From assembly GCA_021234155.1 (NCBI GenBank), contig JAJEKV010000053.1, positions 7,019,424-7,083,423 of the forward strand: DNA of 64,000 nt, given 5' to 3'. Both the position numbers and the translations under genes were made by a program. Positions 10,884 through 22,869 of the stretch are shown here, piece after piece (position 1 is the stretch's first letter; each line of letters starts with the position of its first letter). The notes beneath the pieces were generated by a model. It saw nothing but the letters and a program-made list of their open reading frames with translations. It did not search any database and was not told the origin of the DNA. The DNA comes from Isoetes taiwanensis. Lineage: Eukaryota > Streptophyta > Lycopodiopsida > Isoetales > Isoetaceae.

Positions 10884-11239
10884 ATGGCTATGGGCGGGTC
10901 TTCTTCTAGAAGAAACCGTTCAGACGACGAGCAAGACGAAGAGCAGGGAACTCAGGGATATCATCAAGGCAGCCACCCTGAAGATAGATGGAATGAATTG
11001 CAAAGTACGATGACGCCCAAAGAATTAGAGGTTGTGGCAAGAGCCGTTCAACGAAGTAGGACGAGGTACGACTATGAACCTGCTCGGCATAGCTCATACA
11101 CTCCTTCGAAATATCCTAGGCACGTTCCCGAGGAGGAGGAGAACGAAAGAGCATCAATCGTCGTTCACGTTCCCCTAGACGTCTTTCCTCTTCAAGCTCT
11201 GTTAAAGATCGTGCACCACCTGTAGCAACTCTTTCATAA
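10884..11239 (+). pseudogene. Arg/Ser/Glu-rich small protein, apparently frameshifted
   Basis: From the ATG at 10884 the frame runs 113 codons to 11225. Residues 1-35 are rich in serine, arginine and acidic residues; residues 55-85 contain an Arg/Tyr-rich region. Just after a GAG run at about 11130, a second frame is open to 11239 and encodes an SR-type tail (NRRSRSPRRLSSSSS) whose composition matches the first part far better than the annotated continuation. A one-base change in the GAG run may have broken one longer protein, or the GAG run may be a slippage site. I do not recognise the family. A structural or nucleic-acid-binding role is inference from composition only. Confidence 0.35.
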
Positions 11240-11382
11240 ATAAGATCTAATTGAAATATCTACATCTGATAAATATTTGGATGCTTGCATGCTTGCATTT
11301 TCATATAGCGGAGCAAAGGATGGAATGTGGACAAAGGCGTTTAAATTGAAAAAGATGCTTTTTCAACATTTTAGTTAGGATT
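11240..11382. other. Short spacer
   Basis: AT-rich, no feature seen apart from an ATAAATAAG polyadenylation-like string just after the stop. Confidence 0.3.
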
Positions 11383-11385
11383 TAG

Positions 11386-11776
11386 GGCAAATTGTAAAAA
11401 CACCCCTATATTTTTTTTTTTTTTTTTTGTAAAATTGTGAAAATGCCCCTGTTTTAGGGTGTTTTTGATAAGATGACTATAACTTGTTCTTGGTGATCCA
11501 AATAGGAATGTATCCTTGAGATAACTATAAATGAGGATGATATCTTCTAATCAAAGGTAAAATCATCTGAATCAGAGTTTAGAATCACAAGTTATGTTAT
11601 TTCTTAAACACAAACAAAACGTAACCATAACTTAAGATTTCAGACTCTAATTCAGATGATTTTAGCTTTAAAGGGCACATTCCTATTTGAGTTATAGTTA
11701 TTTTATCAAAAACACTGCTAAAACAAGGGCATTTTCACAATTTTATTAAAAAATAGGGGTATTTTTACAATTTTCC
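11386..11776. mobile_element. 391-bp MITE with long terminal inverted repeats
   Basis: The ends GGGCAAATTGTAAAAACACC and the complement of the right end (GGAAAATTGTAAAAATACC) match, and similarity continues inward for about 170 bp, so the whole element folds back on itself. It is flanked by TTA on both sides (11383-11385 and 11777-11779), as in PIF/Harbinger Tourist-like MITEs. A run of about 18 T interrupts the left arm. No coding capacity. Confidence 0.85.
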
Positions 11777-11779
11777 TTA

Positions 11780-12985
11780 GCTTTGAAAGGCATTTGTCAC
11801 TTTGGAGCGTATCAAAATATGAGACATAAGTCCAATTGGATCCAATGGTAGCAGTCCTCTCACTAGTCACTCTCTTTCCCACCAACAAGACATCTCTTTC
11901 CCACCAGCAAGATCAATTGAAGCATGCCACCACCTAATAATATAACACCTTTGCCAAGATTGCCCTCAAATGGTTTCCTCCAATCCCTCGTGTCGTCAAA
12001 GCATAATACTTACATCAACATGAACAAAATGCACGTGGAATCTTGCACATGAATCAAGCTATTGGTAAAATTCAGAAGCATACCATTCAGGTAACTAGTC
12101 AACGAACCAGAATGAAGCACATCCATAAACATTTTGCACTCAATTCAAATTCGTTGTTGAAAAGTGCTATTTTTAGTTTTGGAGGTTTTGTTCTTCATAT
12201 GCTCCACAATTTAACGATGTAAAGTGGTACATGAAGGCTGCTTCAAAAGGAAGACATACCTTTCTTGAAGCAATAAATAAAGCAGAGAAGCTCTTCATGT
12301 CAAGAACTCCCACATGGATTAATATAGAATGTAAGAAACTGAACCAGAAACTGTAATCCTTCTCAAGTCTCTAAATATTTGCAATCAATTAGATCAGCTC
12401 GGCCTTAAACAAGTACAATTCGAATGGAACACTTGCAATAGACCCTTGATAGAGTCTACATCCTCCAAAATCTTGATGGTTGTAGGCAATTGAGTATGGT
12501 AAAAGCAAACATGCCCTGCCCTATTTGTAAAATTTGAAAGGGGATTGGCATATGACTGGAGAAAAGGTGATGGTAGAATTGGGTTTAATTGTTGTCTATT
12601 TATTTCGTGCAAACGTTATTTGGAGGGTGTGTTTTATGATTATTATTATGAATGTTTGTCATGTTTGTTGTGTGCTTGGGGAAACAAATGCGATTCATAC
12701 AACAAATTATTCACAAACTTGATCCTTGTGCACAATAGGCAAAGTTGTGGTACAGTTCTGCCAAGATCATTGAGCAAAGTCAAAGTTGTACATATATGAA
12801 ATGGCATATCTTAATGATTGAACAAAGTTGAAGTTGTAGGTATATAAAATGGCATACCTTAGTGTTGAACTTAGTTACCTTCCGACATGTTTAGACCTAC
12901 TGAAGAATCATTATTTACAACCAACATGGATTAAGTTGTTTGAAAAATACTGATCTAACATTTGTGGTTTAAAATGGTTTAAACA
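11780..12985. other. No recognisable feature
   Basis: AT-rich sequence with chance frames only. It lies downstream of the TCAB1-like gene on the opposite side of a small repeat. Confidence 0.4.
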
Positions 12986-12989
12986 ATTT

Positions 12990-13130
12990 AGTGTGCAACA
13001 TCTTTGTTCTCAATCAACATTTCCTAAGGCCTTTCTGATTGTTCTCAATCAACATTTCCTAAGGCATTTCTTGAAACGATTTAATGTGCAACATTTTTTG
13101 CTCTCAATCAACATTTCCTAAGGCCTTTGC
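12990..13130. repeat. Short tandem repeat, three copies
   Basis: CTCAATCAACATTTCCTAAG occurs near 13009, 13044 and 13103, just past the 3' end of the TCAB1-like gene and probably in its 3' flank or UTR. Confidence 0.7.
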
Positions 13131-13216
13131 TGTACCACTGATAACTGATCCCAATCAAAACTTCCAAAAGGGGAATACACAGAGGGAGAAAGCCACAACC
13201 ATATACATACCTTACT

Positions 13217-16200
13217 TCATGCACATTCCATCTGGAACGCAGTGCTCTCATAATATAATGATTCCCATGAATATGAAAAACGCCAAATAGAGGCACAATT
13301 TTCTTGCACTGATATACCACAAATATGTTACCATGTATCCAAAAGCAGAAAGTATTATATATCTTGCAACTAACCTGTTAAGTCAACAGTAGAATCTTCG
13401 TCCTCCAAAAACTCTGCCATGTAGTATCTACGGTGTCCTGATGTCGATGCAGCAAATGGGAAATTCGGATGAAAACAGAAACCATTAACAGTATCTATAA
13501 CATCAATTCACACCAGTTTAGTCTCCAACCATGTCGAGTAAGACCCAATGTTCTTGTAATTCTGACAACTCCAACATTATATTCTCATAAAGTGGAATTT
13601 TGAAGCCTGGAGCATGGCAGGGAATAGAAACCAAATATCCATCAAAGATTAGATACATTAAATGACAACTTACCAGAGGCTGCGAACATGCTGACAACCA
13701 ACTCTCCTGTGCGAAGATCAAAGAAACGTATGCTTCCATCCTATATAAAGAGATGACCCTCAGCATATAATCGGCTATGCATCTATAAAATAGTTGTAAG
13801 AGAGAAAAATCATCACCTGGCCTCCCGTCGCAAGATGCCGACCGAAAGGTTCAATATCAAATGCAATGCGTTGATTTGTTTCTGCTGTTGTTCTTGGAAG
13901 CCTAAGCAATCCAGAGTAATACTTTATAGTTAGACAACAGTCATGTCTATAGATGATCTATACCACCCATCTTCAACTTCCTGTCTCACATACCGCAGAT
14001 TCCTATACAAAATTCCGTAAATTCTCTCTGTCTGTCCCATTTCTAGATAATGAAAAACTGACTTAAAAATGACAAATTGGATTCTGTAAGAACAATTTCT
14101 TCATTGGCATATTCCATATTTATCTTTATGTTTATTGTGCACACATTGTTTCACACCACCCATTAGAGAGAAGATAAAAAACGTAAACTTCATTTTTGAA
14201 GAAAATGAAATAGGCACTCACTTGTAAACTAAACTCGAAGTGTGCCGAATGTCCCAACAAATGATATTAGGGTCCTTTTCCATGCAATATGCAATTCAAC
14301 ATGAATAAGTACACAAATTCAAAAAGAGCATAATGAATATAGAAACATGCATTTAACAGAACTGGAAGAACGTCAACCAGAAAATATTTCATGTTAAGCC
14401 CCATAGCTTGGAGGATGAACTTGAAAATGCTATGCTTCATAGCTTCGACAATGAACTTGCAAATGCTGTGCTTTTGTAGGGGCCTAAGGTGTGCCTGCAT
14501 TTTCCTTCTTATTCTTTTGTTTGGCCCTTTTGGGTTTTTTTTTTTTTGGGGAGGGATGGGTTATTGGTGATGTTTAAAAAATTCCAAAGATTCAAAAAAC
14601 TTCACAACAAACTACCTTACGAGCTCCAGTGTACAGATAGTTTCCATCTTTAGAAAAATGAACCTATAATCACAATTATAGGGATCAGTACAATCACTAA
14701 TTTTATTATTGTGAGGAATTCAGTAGACTCATGTTACCTGAGTGATTCCTCCAAGTTGTCCATGTAGAACATAAAGCAATTCCCCATTCTGTTCATTGTA
14801 CAAGCCAGTAGTTCGATCATATGAACCAGCTGCTAAAAGGTCTGAGTGGTAGCTGTTGAATGCTAAGCATGATATAATACCTGAAGTAATACCAAATAAA
14901 TGAGATGAGCCAATTTATCCAATCATGATTGACAAGGATTCAATTCGGATTGATTCTTCCGCTTTAACCAGAAAACCAATTTATCCAATCATAATTGGCA
15001 AGGATTCAATTTGGATTGATTCTTCGCTTTAACCAGAAAATGTTTGTGAATCACATATGAAAGAGTGCAATCCACATCTGAATTAGCATATTACTTGTCA
15101 TGATTACAGTTGATTCACATCATAGAACGTGATTCAATTTGGTCCAGCGGCATGGGTTCCATTTTTCACCAATCAACAAGCAACTCAATTGCAGCTAATG
15201 AATTGCAGGGCTTAATTCCGTTTCAAGGTAATGGGGTAACAAAAGAGGGTTGACAGCTTTTGGCATTACCAATCAATAATTGGGGCTGGAAGTTCGGAAT
15301 AAAGTTGAGGCCGATTACAATGAACTGTAAAAATAATGTTTTCTAAATTCACCATAGCTGTGACTTTTTAAAAGACTTCCAAAACCTAAGGTTGTTTGCA
15401 TCCAATCCTTATTGAGAAGGTGGTGTAGAGACTGCATCATACTATGCCCCTCTGTGCCCAACACTTTAACTTGACAATAATTTGATACACATTCTTTTTG
15501 TTCTAAGTAACACTTCCATACATTGTACCCTATTTTTGGTTAGGGATGTGACTCCACTACCTGCGGTCAAAGGGTTGATCACATATCAAAATGTTTAGCA
15601 TGCACTGGCATTAGCTCTACACAAATGTTGTAAATTTGGATTTCACATGTTATTTGTAGTGCATATGAACTCCCATATGACAAAAACCTCCAATATCAAC
15701 TGCAGATGTAGCCCCATGGAATGCCATGATTTTCATGAAATAGCATATTGACTAGATATGCACAACTCGGGGATGCAATGCTGGCAGTGCAGTGGTTTGA
15801 TGCTTTGCACAGTAGAATATGAGGCCAGATGACTTTATTTTTACTCGTCTTCTTCTCCGGGCCTTGTAGAGCACAAGGATGAGTATTTACATTGATGGCA
15901 AAGTCTTATGATATAGAAGCAAATATATTTCACCTCAATTCCACGGTTGACCTTCTGGCAAGGCCGCTCTGGAAGTTTTAAGGAGGTTTTAAAAAGCAGA
16001 AAATTTACCAAGGTCCTCTTTACCACCTGATATTGCTAGCTGGATCTTGTGCATGGCATACCAATATGCAGCATGGAAGGAAATGTTTTGATGAAAACTC
16101 TCATTTGGAATTCTCTTGTTCTCAAAGAAAAGAACACGAATGGTCAACGAAGACCACGTTAACATCAATTGTCATTTCATCATGAGACAAGCATATCAAA

Positions 16201-18365
16201 CCTTAAAGCATGCTAAAGACGTTCACAAACGAGAAGAGACTAACCGGTTTGGCCTTCTTTGGATCCAAGAAGTGTTGAATATTGACTTGATTCACGACCT
16301 GGCCTTTCTGTTTCGAACACCCGTATTTTTTTGTTATAACCACAAAATAATCTGCAAACCATAGTCAAAATTAAGAATCACATTGATATGGAAGATTAAG
16401 AAACGTGTTGAACTCCTAGAAAAGACCAAATGGTATCATTAAGGTGAAAACTTGCTTTGAAATAACAAGTAGGGATTTGGTTAACTGTTGGGATGCATAA
16501 GACAAATTGGCTCAGAAACACAATTCGATTGCATCTCTATTGATTGTGGTATATCAGTATTATAAATATAGAGTGAATTAAGTTTCTTACAACTTCTACT
16601 TTGTTCACAGGGGTGACGTGTCATTTGATTTAAAATGCTGCAGAGGACAAAAACATGCAAAACCAAAAATGGGCTATTACTGAATGTATAATAAAACATC
16701 CATACAACAGAGGGAAAAAACGACCTGTTCCCTGTTTGATTAAATGCAACAGAGAATGCAGAACTGATCTCATCCATGTCGTCATATGCTCTATATGTGC
16801 AACGCAGCTGCAAACAAGTTACAACCACTTTAATCCTGATTAGTAGCAAATTAATATCAATAAAGAATTCGGATAACCCAATTCTGTTCTCTTTGATCCC
16901 TTCTGTTGTAACAGATGGCTCAAGTTTAAGACCAAATCATGAAGAAATTTGTTGAGTGATTATAAGCCATTTGTACAGTTCATCTCCTAAACCGCAAGGT
17001 CTTTATGAGATTGTGAACATACTTATACTTAATCTCGTTTTAAAAATTGAGTATTAAGGAGCAGAAGCTTACCTTTCCATCTAAGGAGTCCCAGAGATGC
17101 ACAGGATGGTCACGGGTAGTTGTTGCAAAAACACATGTTGATGGATCTGATAACAACTGCAAGTTACTTTTAGCGAACCAAGGTATATCAAATGCATATT
17201 TATAGTTCACCTTGCATTGTCATGTGTGGATACCAAGCAAAATCATACACAGTCTCTCCTTCAGATATTCCAAGCACGGATGTAAATGAATCTGGCCAAA
17301 CCAAACAATATAGAATTAACGTGAAAAGGCTTCTGAAAGATGCCCACATGCGTGACTATCACGATTCTGATTCCAAAAATTTTGGAACTCCATAACCCAG
17401 ATAACCAGATGGATCTTCTTTGGAGATTCTTGTTTGTAAATTTCAGGTGCTAAATAATGGTGGAAAAATGTTTCACCATTTCCAATTCCATCAGCAACTT
17501 ACACAACCTTAGAACCATAGAATACACCTGAATAACATTACCAATAAAAGCAGCCCCCCTGATAGATAACAGATCCGTTATGTAGAAAGGAAACACTACA
17601 CGGATTTCAAGAAGGAAACAAAAAAAAAAAATCAGAGTAGTATGGTCTCTGAAATTTATGAAATTTGGAAAATAAAGCCACTGACTACGTTGGGTACCAA
17701 AAATGCACATGGAAATATCCCAAACTTCATCCAGAAAAACCAAAATTGAAAATAAATGACTTGCACAACTTAAAATTGCATTTGTCAGACTTTTCCTTCA
17801 TTATTTAACAACTTTATAGGAATTCTTTATTTGAAATTTAAGTAGCACACCTTCACGAAACCACATAGTATCATCAGCTATGGCTTCAAATGCATCACTG
17901 GGCCTGCATAAAAGGAGACTTTGATCATAAGCACAAAACGCAACAAATTGCTGACTGTCTCAATGTCTTCTACATGCACATATTGTCTAAATCGCGTCTA
18001 GTCCATTATCCTGTCAAACAATTTTATACGGAATTGAAAGCATACTAACATGTCAAAGCAGCGTAAGCTTTTGTCCTCGCTACATGTCAGAAAACAAGAC
18101 CCATCAGGAGACCTATATACAAACAGAACAAAAGGATTAGACGTGGAAACAGAAATTAGCATCGAATGAATCCAAGCATTGCATGGCACTACCATTTTAC
18201 ACCCTTGAAAAAATTGTCGAATGACTTGGGTAATGGAGATAGAAACTGGTGATGAAAATGGTAAATTCGCTGCGGCAATGGCTCCAAGGAGAGGGCTGCA
18301 CAGTAATAGGATGCATTTGTAGTTTCCACGATTTCTGTGCCTGTAACTACACTCTCCCCTTCCAT
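13217..18365 (-). CDS. WRAP53/TCAB1-like WD40 protein, 14 exons, intact
   Basis: In animals TCAB1 (WRAP53) is a WD40 propeller that binds the CAB box of scaRNAs and telomerase RNA and brings them to Cajal bodies. Exons: 18193-18365, 18050-18112, 17851-17903, 17211-17291, 17073-17146, 16725-16807, 16245-16351, 14738-14880, 14616-14663, 14222-14274, 13817-13901, 13674-13740, 13375-13494, 13217-13308. The CDS is 1242 nt, 413 aa. All intron phases match, borders are GT-AG and no internal stop occurs. Diagnostic stretches: KWSPDGSCFLTCSEDKSLRC (residues 57-77), TRDHPVHLWDS, RCTYRAYDDMDEISSAFSVA, GYNKKIRVFETERPGRE, AAGSYDRTTGLYNEQNGELL, TNQRIAFDIEPFGRHLATGG. The start is the first ATG before FFKGVKWSPDG. 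One intron is 1.36 kb and carries a 66-bp tandem duplication; most others are short. This is the only intact gene seen. Expression is not shown by sequence. Confidence 0.95.
14925..15050. repeat. 66-bp tandem duplication in a TCAB1-like intron
   Basis: AATTTATCCAATCATAATTG and a second, slightly different copy, each followed by GCTTTAACCAGAAAA, lie head to tail in the long intron. Confidence 0.8.
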
Positions 18366-19038
18366 AGTGCTTAAACCCTAGACTGTTACAGGTTTACACT
18401 GGTGGTGTTATGGAAATATTCTAGTGAATTTTGCAGGTCACTTGTTCACGCAATTGGGACTATGATTTTGGTGTTGTATTTATCTCAATGTATTTTTTCC
18501 CATGTTTGAGCACTTATATTCATTTTTAGGTCACTTTTCTATTTTGGTGTGTTGTGGATGTCTTTTTACCATTGAAGGAAGAAGGAAATGTTTGAGCCTA
18601 ATTTCTAGGGCGTGGATAAGTTTTCACGTTGCTGTCTATTTTCAGTGCCGATTGTCCACAACAGGGGCGCTGGAATGAGCAGGGGCAGATTGTGCAGAGC
18701 AGGGCCGGCCATCTTAGTATTTTTCTTGGAGCTTGGCAGCATTGGGCTTCATTCTTCGTGTCTCTGTTTAGGCTGCCGGTTTTTGGAGCTCAATAGAAAA
18801 CATGCAGCTCCGAAGGGCTTTCTAAATGGGTACTGCATCCATATGCAAGTATCAAAGGGCGAAATGTGCAGAGTAGAGGGCGGTCGGCCTGAATCCGGAT
18901 CAAACATAGGGAGGAGACTTGCAAGTTTCTTTGCGAGGAAGATTCTGGGGCTCTGGTGAAACCGTTGCGGCCTGGAGGTTCGAATCCTCCAGACCTGAAG
19001 TCAAAGGGTTTTATGCTTGCTTTCGTTCTTTTATACAG
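18366..19038. other. 5' flank of the TCAB1-like gene; no other gene seen
   Basis: Probable promoter region of the minus-strand gene, with no clear TATA box. The 115-codon plus frame at 18612-18959 has no recognisable motif. Confidence 0.4.
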
Positions 19039-19046
19039 GGCATCTC

Positions 19047-19375
19047 CAAGGATAGGTTCTGTACGTAAAGAATTATTTTTCTGGATGTATAAAGTCCAAA
19101 AATACGTATTTTTAGGTTAAAAATGTATTTCCCGTATTTTTCCCTCGCCGGCCGGAAAAAAAAATTTCGCGTAAGCGAAACACGCGAACTTTTTTTTTTT
19201 TTAATATAAAAAAAAAAGTTATTTTCGCGTAAGCAAAATATTTGTTTAAACTTACTGTGGCTGCTTTCGATAATAGCGAAAAGGTTTGAAAAGGTTTAAA
19301 CTTCTGTGAAGGAAGGAAAAAAAAAAATCGAAATTTTTTTCCGACAAGTTTAAATAGTCAAGTTTCACTTACGCG

Positions 19376-19412
<37 letters not shown>

Positions 19413-19994
19413 AGAGAGGGGCCAAATTTAGTTAGGTTTTGTTTGTTGTTTCTTTATTCTAGGTCTAGGTAGAGTCTATAGTCAGGCCCTTGCCTGTCGC
19501 CCCCCCTCCATCGAGGGGCGTGAGGATGGCGAGCGTCTTGTTCTATGGACGAAGCCAGACTTATTTTCGTAGATAGATGAAGTTATGCAAAAGACAAAAA
19601 AGAAATAAATAAACAAACGCGAAAATTAAAAAAAAAAAAAATCGAAATTTTTTAACAGCCTATTTAAACTACTACGGAAAAAAAATTTTTGAATTTTGAA
19701 AGCAGAATCGAAACCTCTGTTTAAACTACTGCGAAAGTTTTATTTGTTTTTTTGTGTAAGTTTAAGCAGAGGTTTTCGCTTTACAAAAAAAATCGAAAAA
19801 ACAAAATTAAAAAAAGAAAACAAAATTTAAATTTTCGCGTAAGCGAAACCTCTGTTTCGCTTACGCGAAAAGTTTCCGATGCCGAAATTTTTTTTTGCCG
19901 TATTTTTGATGTATATTATACTTCAAATTTGTGTCTTATTATTCAAATAATATGTATTGAGTATAAAACGTATAAAATATTGAACCTATCCCTG
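19047..19994. mobile_element. Non-autonomous hAT-like element, 948 bp
   Basis: The terminal inverted repeats are CAAGGATAGGTTC at the left and the complement of GAACCTATCCCTG at the right (12 of 13 matching), with a perfect 8-bp target duplication GGCATCTC at 19039-19046 and 19995-20002. An 8-bp duplication and CA-start ends fit hAT transposons. There is no transposase frame. The interior is A/T-homopolymer-rich and carries several copies of TTTCGCGTAAGCGAAA. Confidence 0.85.
19832..19871. repeat. Long perfect inverted repeat inside the hAT-like element
   Basis: TTTTCGCGTAAGCGAAA, the 6-nt loop CCTCTG, then TTTCGCTTACGCGAAAA: 17-bp perfect arms, each arm itself a hyphenated palindrome. Related boxes lie at 19165-19180, 19223-19238 and 19363-19378. 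Confidence 0.85.
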
Positions 19995-20002
19995 GGCATC
20001 TC

Positions 20003-20714
20003 TGTGTCTGTGTGTTTAGAAGTTGGGTCCGGTGCATCAAATTTAGGAGGGGTGTCCACCCTCGAATCAAGTTGTTCCTCATGCAAGGGATAGTTGACAG
20101 GGAAAACGAAAGCCGAACCTGAAGATTCTTCTACCTAGAAGTTCTCATTAACAGAGGTCCCAACACTCTGCCGGAAATAAACTCTGCGAAAGAATTTGAA
20201 AACAGCGAGAGGAATTTTTTGGCGCTAACAGTGTGATTCCTCCGAAGGAATTCAGCCAGGATGTAATGGTCCTAGGAAGCTAGGGACCAATATTATACAA
20301 GTATTTGTACATAAATACATGAAGATACGTGTATGGTATAAATGCATATGAACAAGGGTTTAGAAAAGTTTTTTGGGGCTTTGGTGGTACGTGGGAATTT
20401 TTGCAAGAGAGGAGCACCAACTAGAATTTGAGTTGCAGAGGAGCTGGAGGAGGCTATCTGGAGGCAAGGGCTTGCATAGACGGCATCAGATCATTCTTCC
20501 TTTTCAGGTGGGATTTGTGAATTTATGGAGAATTGCATAAGCTATTCTTAATCGATATGTGTATGCTAAGATTCGGGATTGGTATGAGAAATGGGATCTG
20601 TGTTAAAAACAGAGGTGGCTGCACCGAAATCGTTGAGCCAGATGTGTTACTCTGGAAACTTCGTAAATCCACAGGGAATAGGTGGGAATTGATCTAGATG
20701 ATAGTAAATTTATG
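20003..20714. other. No supported gene
   Basis: Contains one isolated ATTCC-N6-GGAAT palindrome at 20236-20251, related to the array at 25.7 kb. Otherwise nothing is recognised. Confidence 0.4.
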
Positions 20715-20719
20715 AGTTA

Positions 20720-20775
20720 TGTGACGGTCCAGGGGAATATACGCCATAAATACGTATATTCCTGGATCCGTCACC
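20720..20775 (+). repeat. Hairpin at the LTR 5' end
   Basis: GGAATATACG, a 9-nt loop, then CGTATATTCC, extended outward by TGACGG/CCGTCA and CCAGG/CCTGG. The same position in the LTR at 35319 has ATAATATACG and CGTATATTAT. Confidence 0.8.
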
Positions 20776-22366
20776 ATACAAGTCTATCTTCATAGCCTTG
20801 TATACCATAGATTGTGGCACTAGGGGGCATGGCTAAGTTATTCTCATAACTTAGCCAACCATAGGTTAAGCCATTATCCACGTGGCCTTAACCTATTGGG
20901 GCACCGCCACACAGGACTCACCCGATTGGTGCCACGTGGCATCCCAGGTGGACCTAACTTATATAGGCATAAACCCTAACCCTAGACCTCTTTCCAGCCC
21001 TAGCACCCAGAGACTCACCTACTCGTTCGAAACCCCGTTTCGAGCATCGTTCGTTGTGGCATAGGCTGGTGCAGCAGCCCCAGCAGGGTAGACCCGTTCT
21101 TGGAGTAGGAACAGCAGCTTGTGAGTCGAAGACCATGGAGGCCTTGGGATCCGGAGGGAGAGCATCGGGAGCGGTATGTGTAGAATAGTAGTTGTGATAG
21201 CTCATCCGGGAGTTAGCATTCCGGATGTGCTAGTATTTTGTATCTAGAGTAGAGCCATCCTAGAACCCATATTCAACATCTTGAACCCTAATCAAGGAAC
21301 CCTAACTATTAGTTAGTTGTATGATTAGGTTAAGATGTTCTTCTTATGATTATTCTCATGATGTGATGATTAGGTGATGATGGTTGATCATGTTTGCTCC
21401 TCTTGTATTGGGAAGGGGGGTAGAGACCTAGAGCCATATGTAGTATGCTCCTAGAGTAGATCCCTTAGTTCCTATTAGTTGCGGCTCTGTGCATAGGAGC
21501 CCACCGGGCTATTGAGGCTATGATATGACTCGGCACCGGATAACGGGCTAGAGGGAAAGTGGAGGGAGGATCCCCGCCGAGTGGGGGGCCGGGGGATCCC
21601 ATAGTGGGCTAGGCTTATGGTGGGTCACGCCGTAGGGCCGAGCATGGGTTCGACACCTCCCGGGCAATGGTGTTGCCCCCGCCTCCTGAGCTGCAAGTGT
21701 TGGCTTGGCTCTCGTTTTGGGGGTTCGGTCAGGGCATTAATCGCGTGTGTCGCCACGATTCTCTAGCACCCACGGCTCCTCTAGACCACAGGAAGGGGAG
21801 ATGCAACCCTTCTGCCTCATCGGACCAGGGGAGATGCAACACGGAGTAGTCCCGATGGGTGATGCCATGGGATTGCGTGATCAGGAAGGCTAGAGTCCCT
21901 GTCGAGCCCGATCTAGCCCATCCGCAAAGTATGCACACAGGAGGGGCGGATGGAGTGGTCAACCCTAGCCATTGTTCTATGCCAGCCCCTCGCCATTGCC
22001 ATGATTGGTTCCCTGCTCTATCTTGAGGCCTAGCCGGTCGGTCATCCTCCTTACGAAGTCCGGAGCGGGTAGGAGCTCTCATGTTTTACTATTCGTGATT
22101 ATCATCTTTGCATTGGTTGATGTGCGATGCACTACCCTCCGAGGTAGTATTTGTATATGTTGATGCTAGTTCTGACGTGTTATCGCTTCCGCTGTCATAG
22201 GAGCCCATAGGGGAAGGGCGCGCAAGACACCTTCGTGTTCCCTCCCCGCACTAAGAGTCACCTCAGAGTGCGGGGTAGACGGCGGCCCATCTTGTTCTTG
22301 AGCCGGATGGGGGATTTCCTGCCGAGTGTACGGCCGAGCGCCGTATGTTTAGCAGGGAGCGTCACA
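20720..22366 (+). mobile_element. Solo LTR, 1.65 kb
   Basis: Begins TGTGACGG and ends CGTCACA, the short inverted ends of an LTR, between perfect 5-bp target duplications AGTTA at 20715-20719 and 22367-22371. There is no internal region, so LTR-LTR recombination removed it. A TATA-like TTATATAG lies near 20959. The 5' end and the GC-rich 3' half resemble the LTR at 35319, so both belong to one family. Orientation is inferred from that comparison. Confidence 0.88.
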
Positions 22367-22371
22367 AGTTA

Positions 22372-22860
22372 TGAGCTTAGCAACTGTTTTTATCTGCGAT
22401 GAAAATCATTGGAGATGGATTCGAATCAATTAGAAATGCTGGGAATCATACTAATTTACCTGGAACAGGTAGATATGGTCTTCTAAGCTGCCGATTTGAC
22501 ATTGGATAGTCCTGGGAAGTGCCTAAACAGGCTGAATCCCCTGCAATAGCAACACCAGATGGTGACCCAACTGCCCCGAACAGACCCGAATCCACCTGGA
22601 ACATTTCGATGAATCCACCTGGAACATTTCGTTTTGGCTTTTGAATTGGCTGATTTGGCCTCAGACGTTCCTGGCCATGCCTAATCAGGTCGATCGATGC
22701 CCAAAAAGACACCTCTGTGCAGGTCGGAAGGCCAGACCCAAAAGTGGGTCTGCGGTTGTTTGTTTTTTTGTCTTTTGTTTGTTCCTTGTTGTTACTTTTT
22801 GTCCCAAGCAGCCGGAAAGCCACAGATGCAATGCAAAACATGATCCACAAGGCGTAGTTG
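22372..22860. other. No supported gene
   Basis: Mixed-composition sequence between the solo LTR and the LINE fragment. A short duplicated phrase (ATCCACCTGGAACATTTCG) occurs twice at about 22589-22631. Confidence 0.35.
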
Positions 22861-22869
22861 TATGCATGG

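Noticed and set aside
18612-18959. 115-codon plus-strand frame
   Set aside because: No recognisable motif, lies in the 5' flank of the TCAB1-like gene, and no splice or promoter support.
18970-19005. GGAGGTTCGAATCCTCC looks like a tRNA T-arm
   Set aside because: No matching acceptor stem, D-arm or A box lies upstream at tRNA distance.
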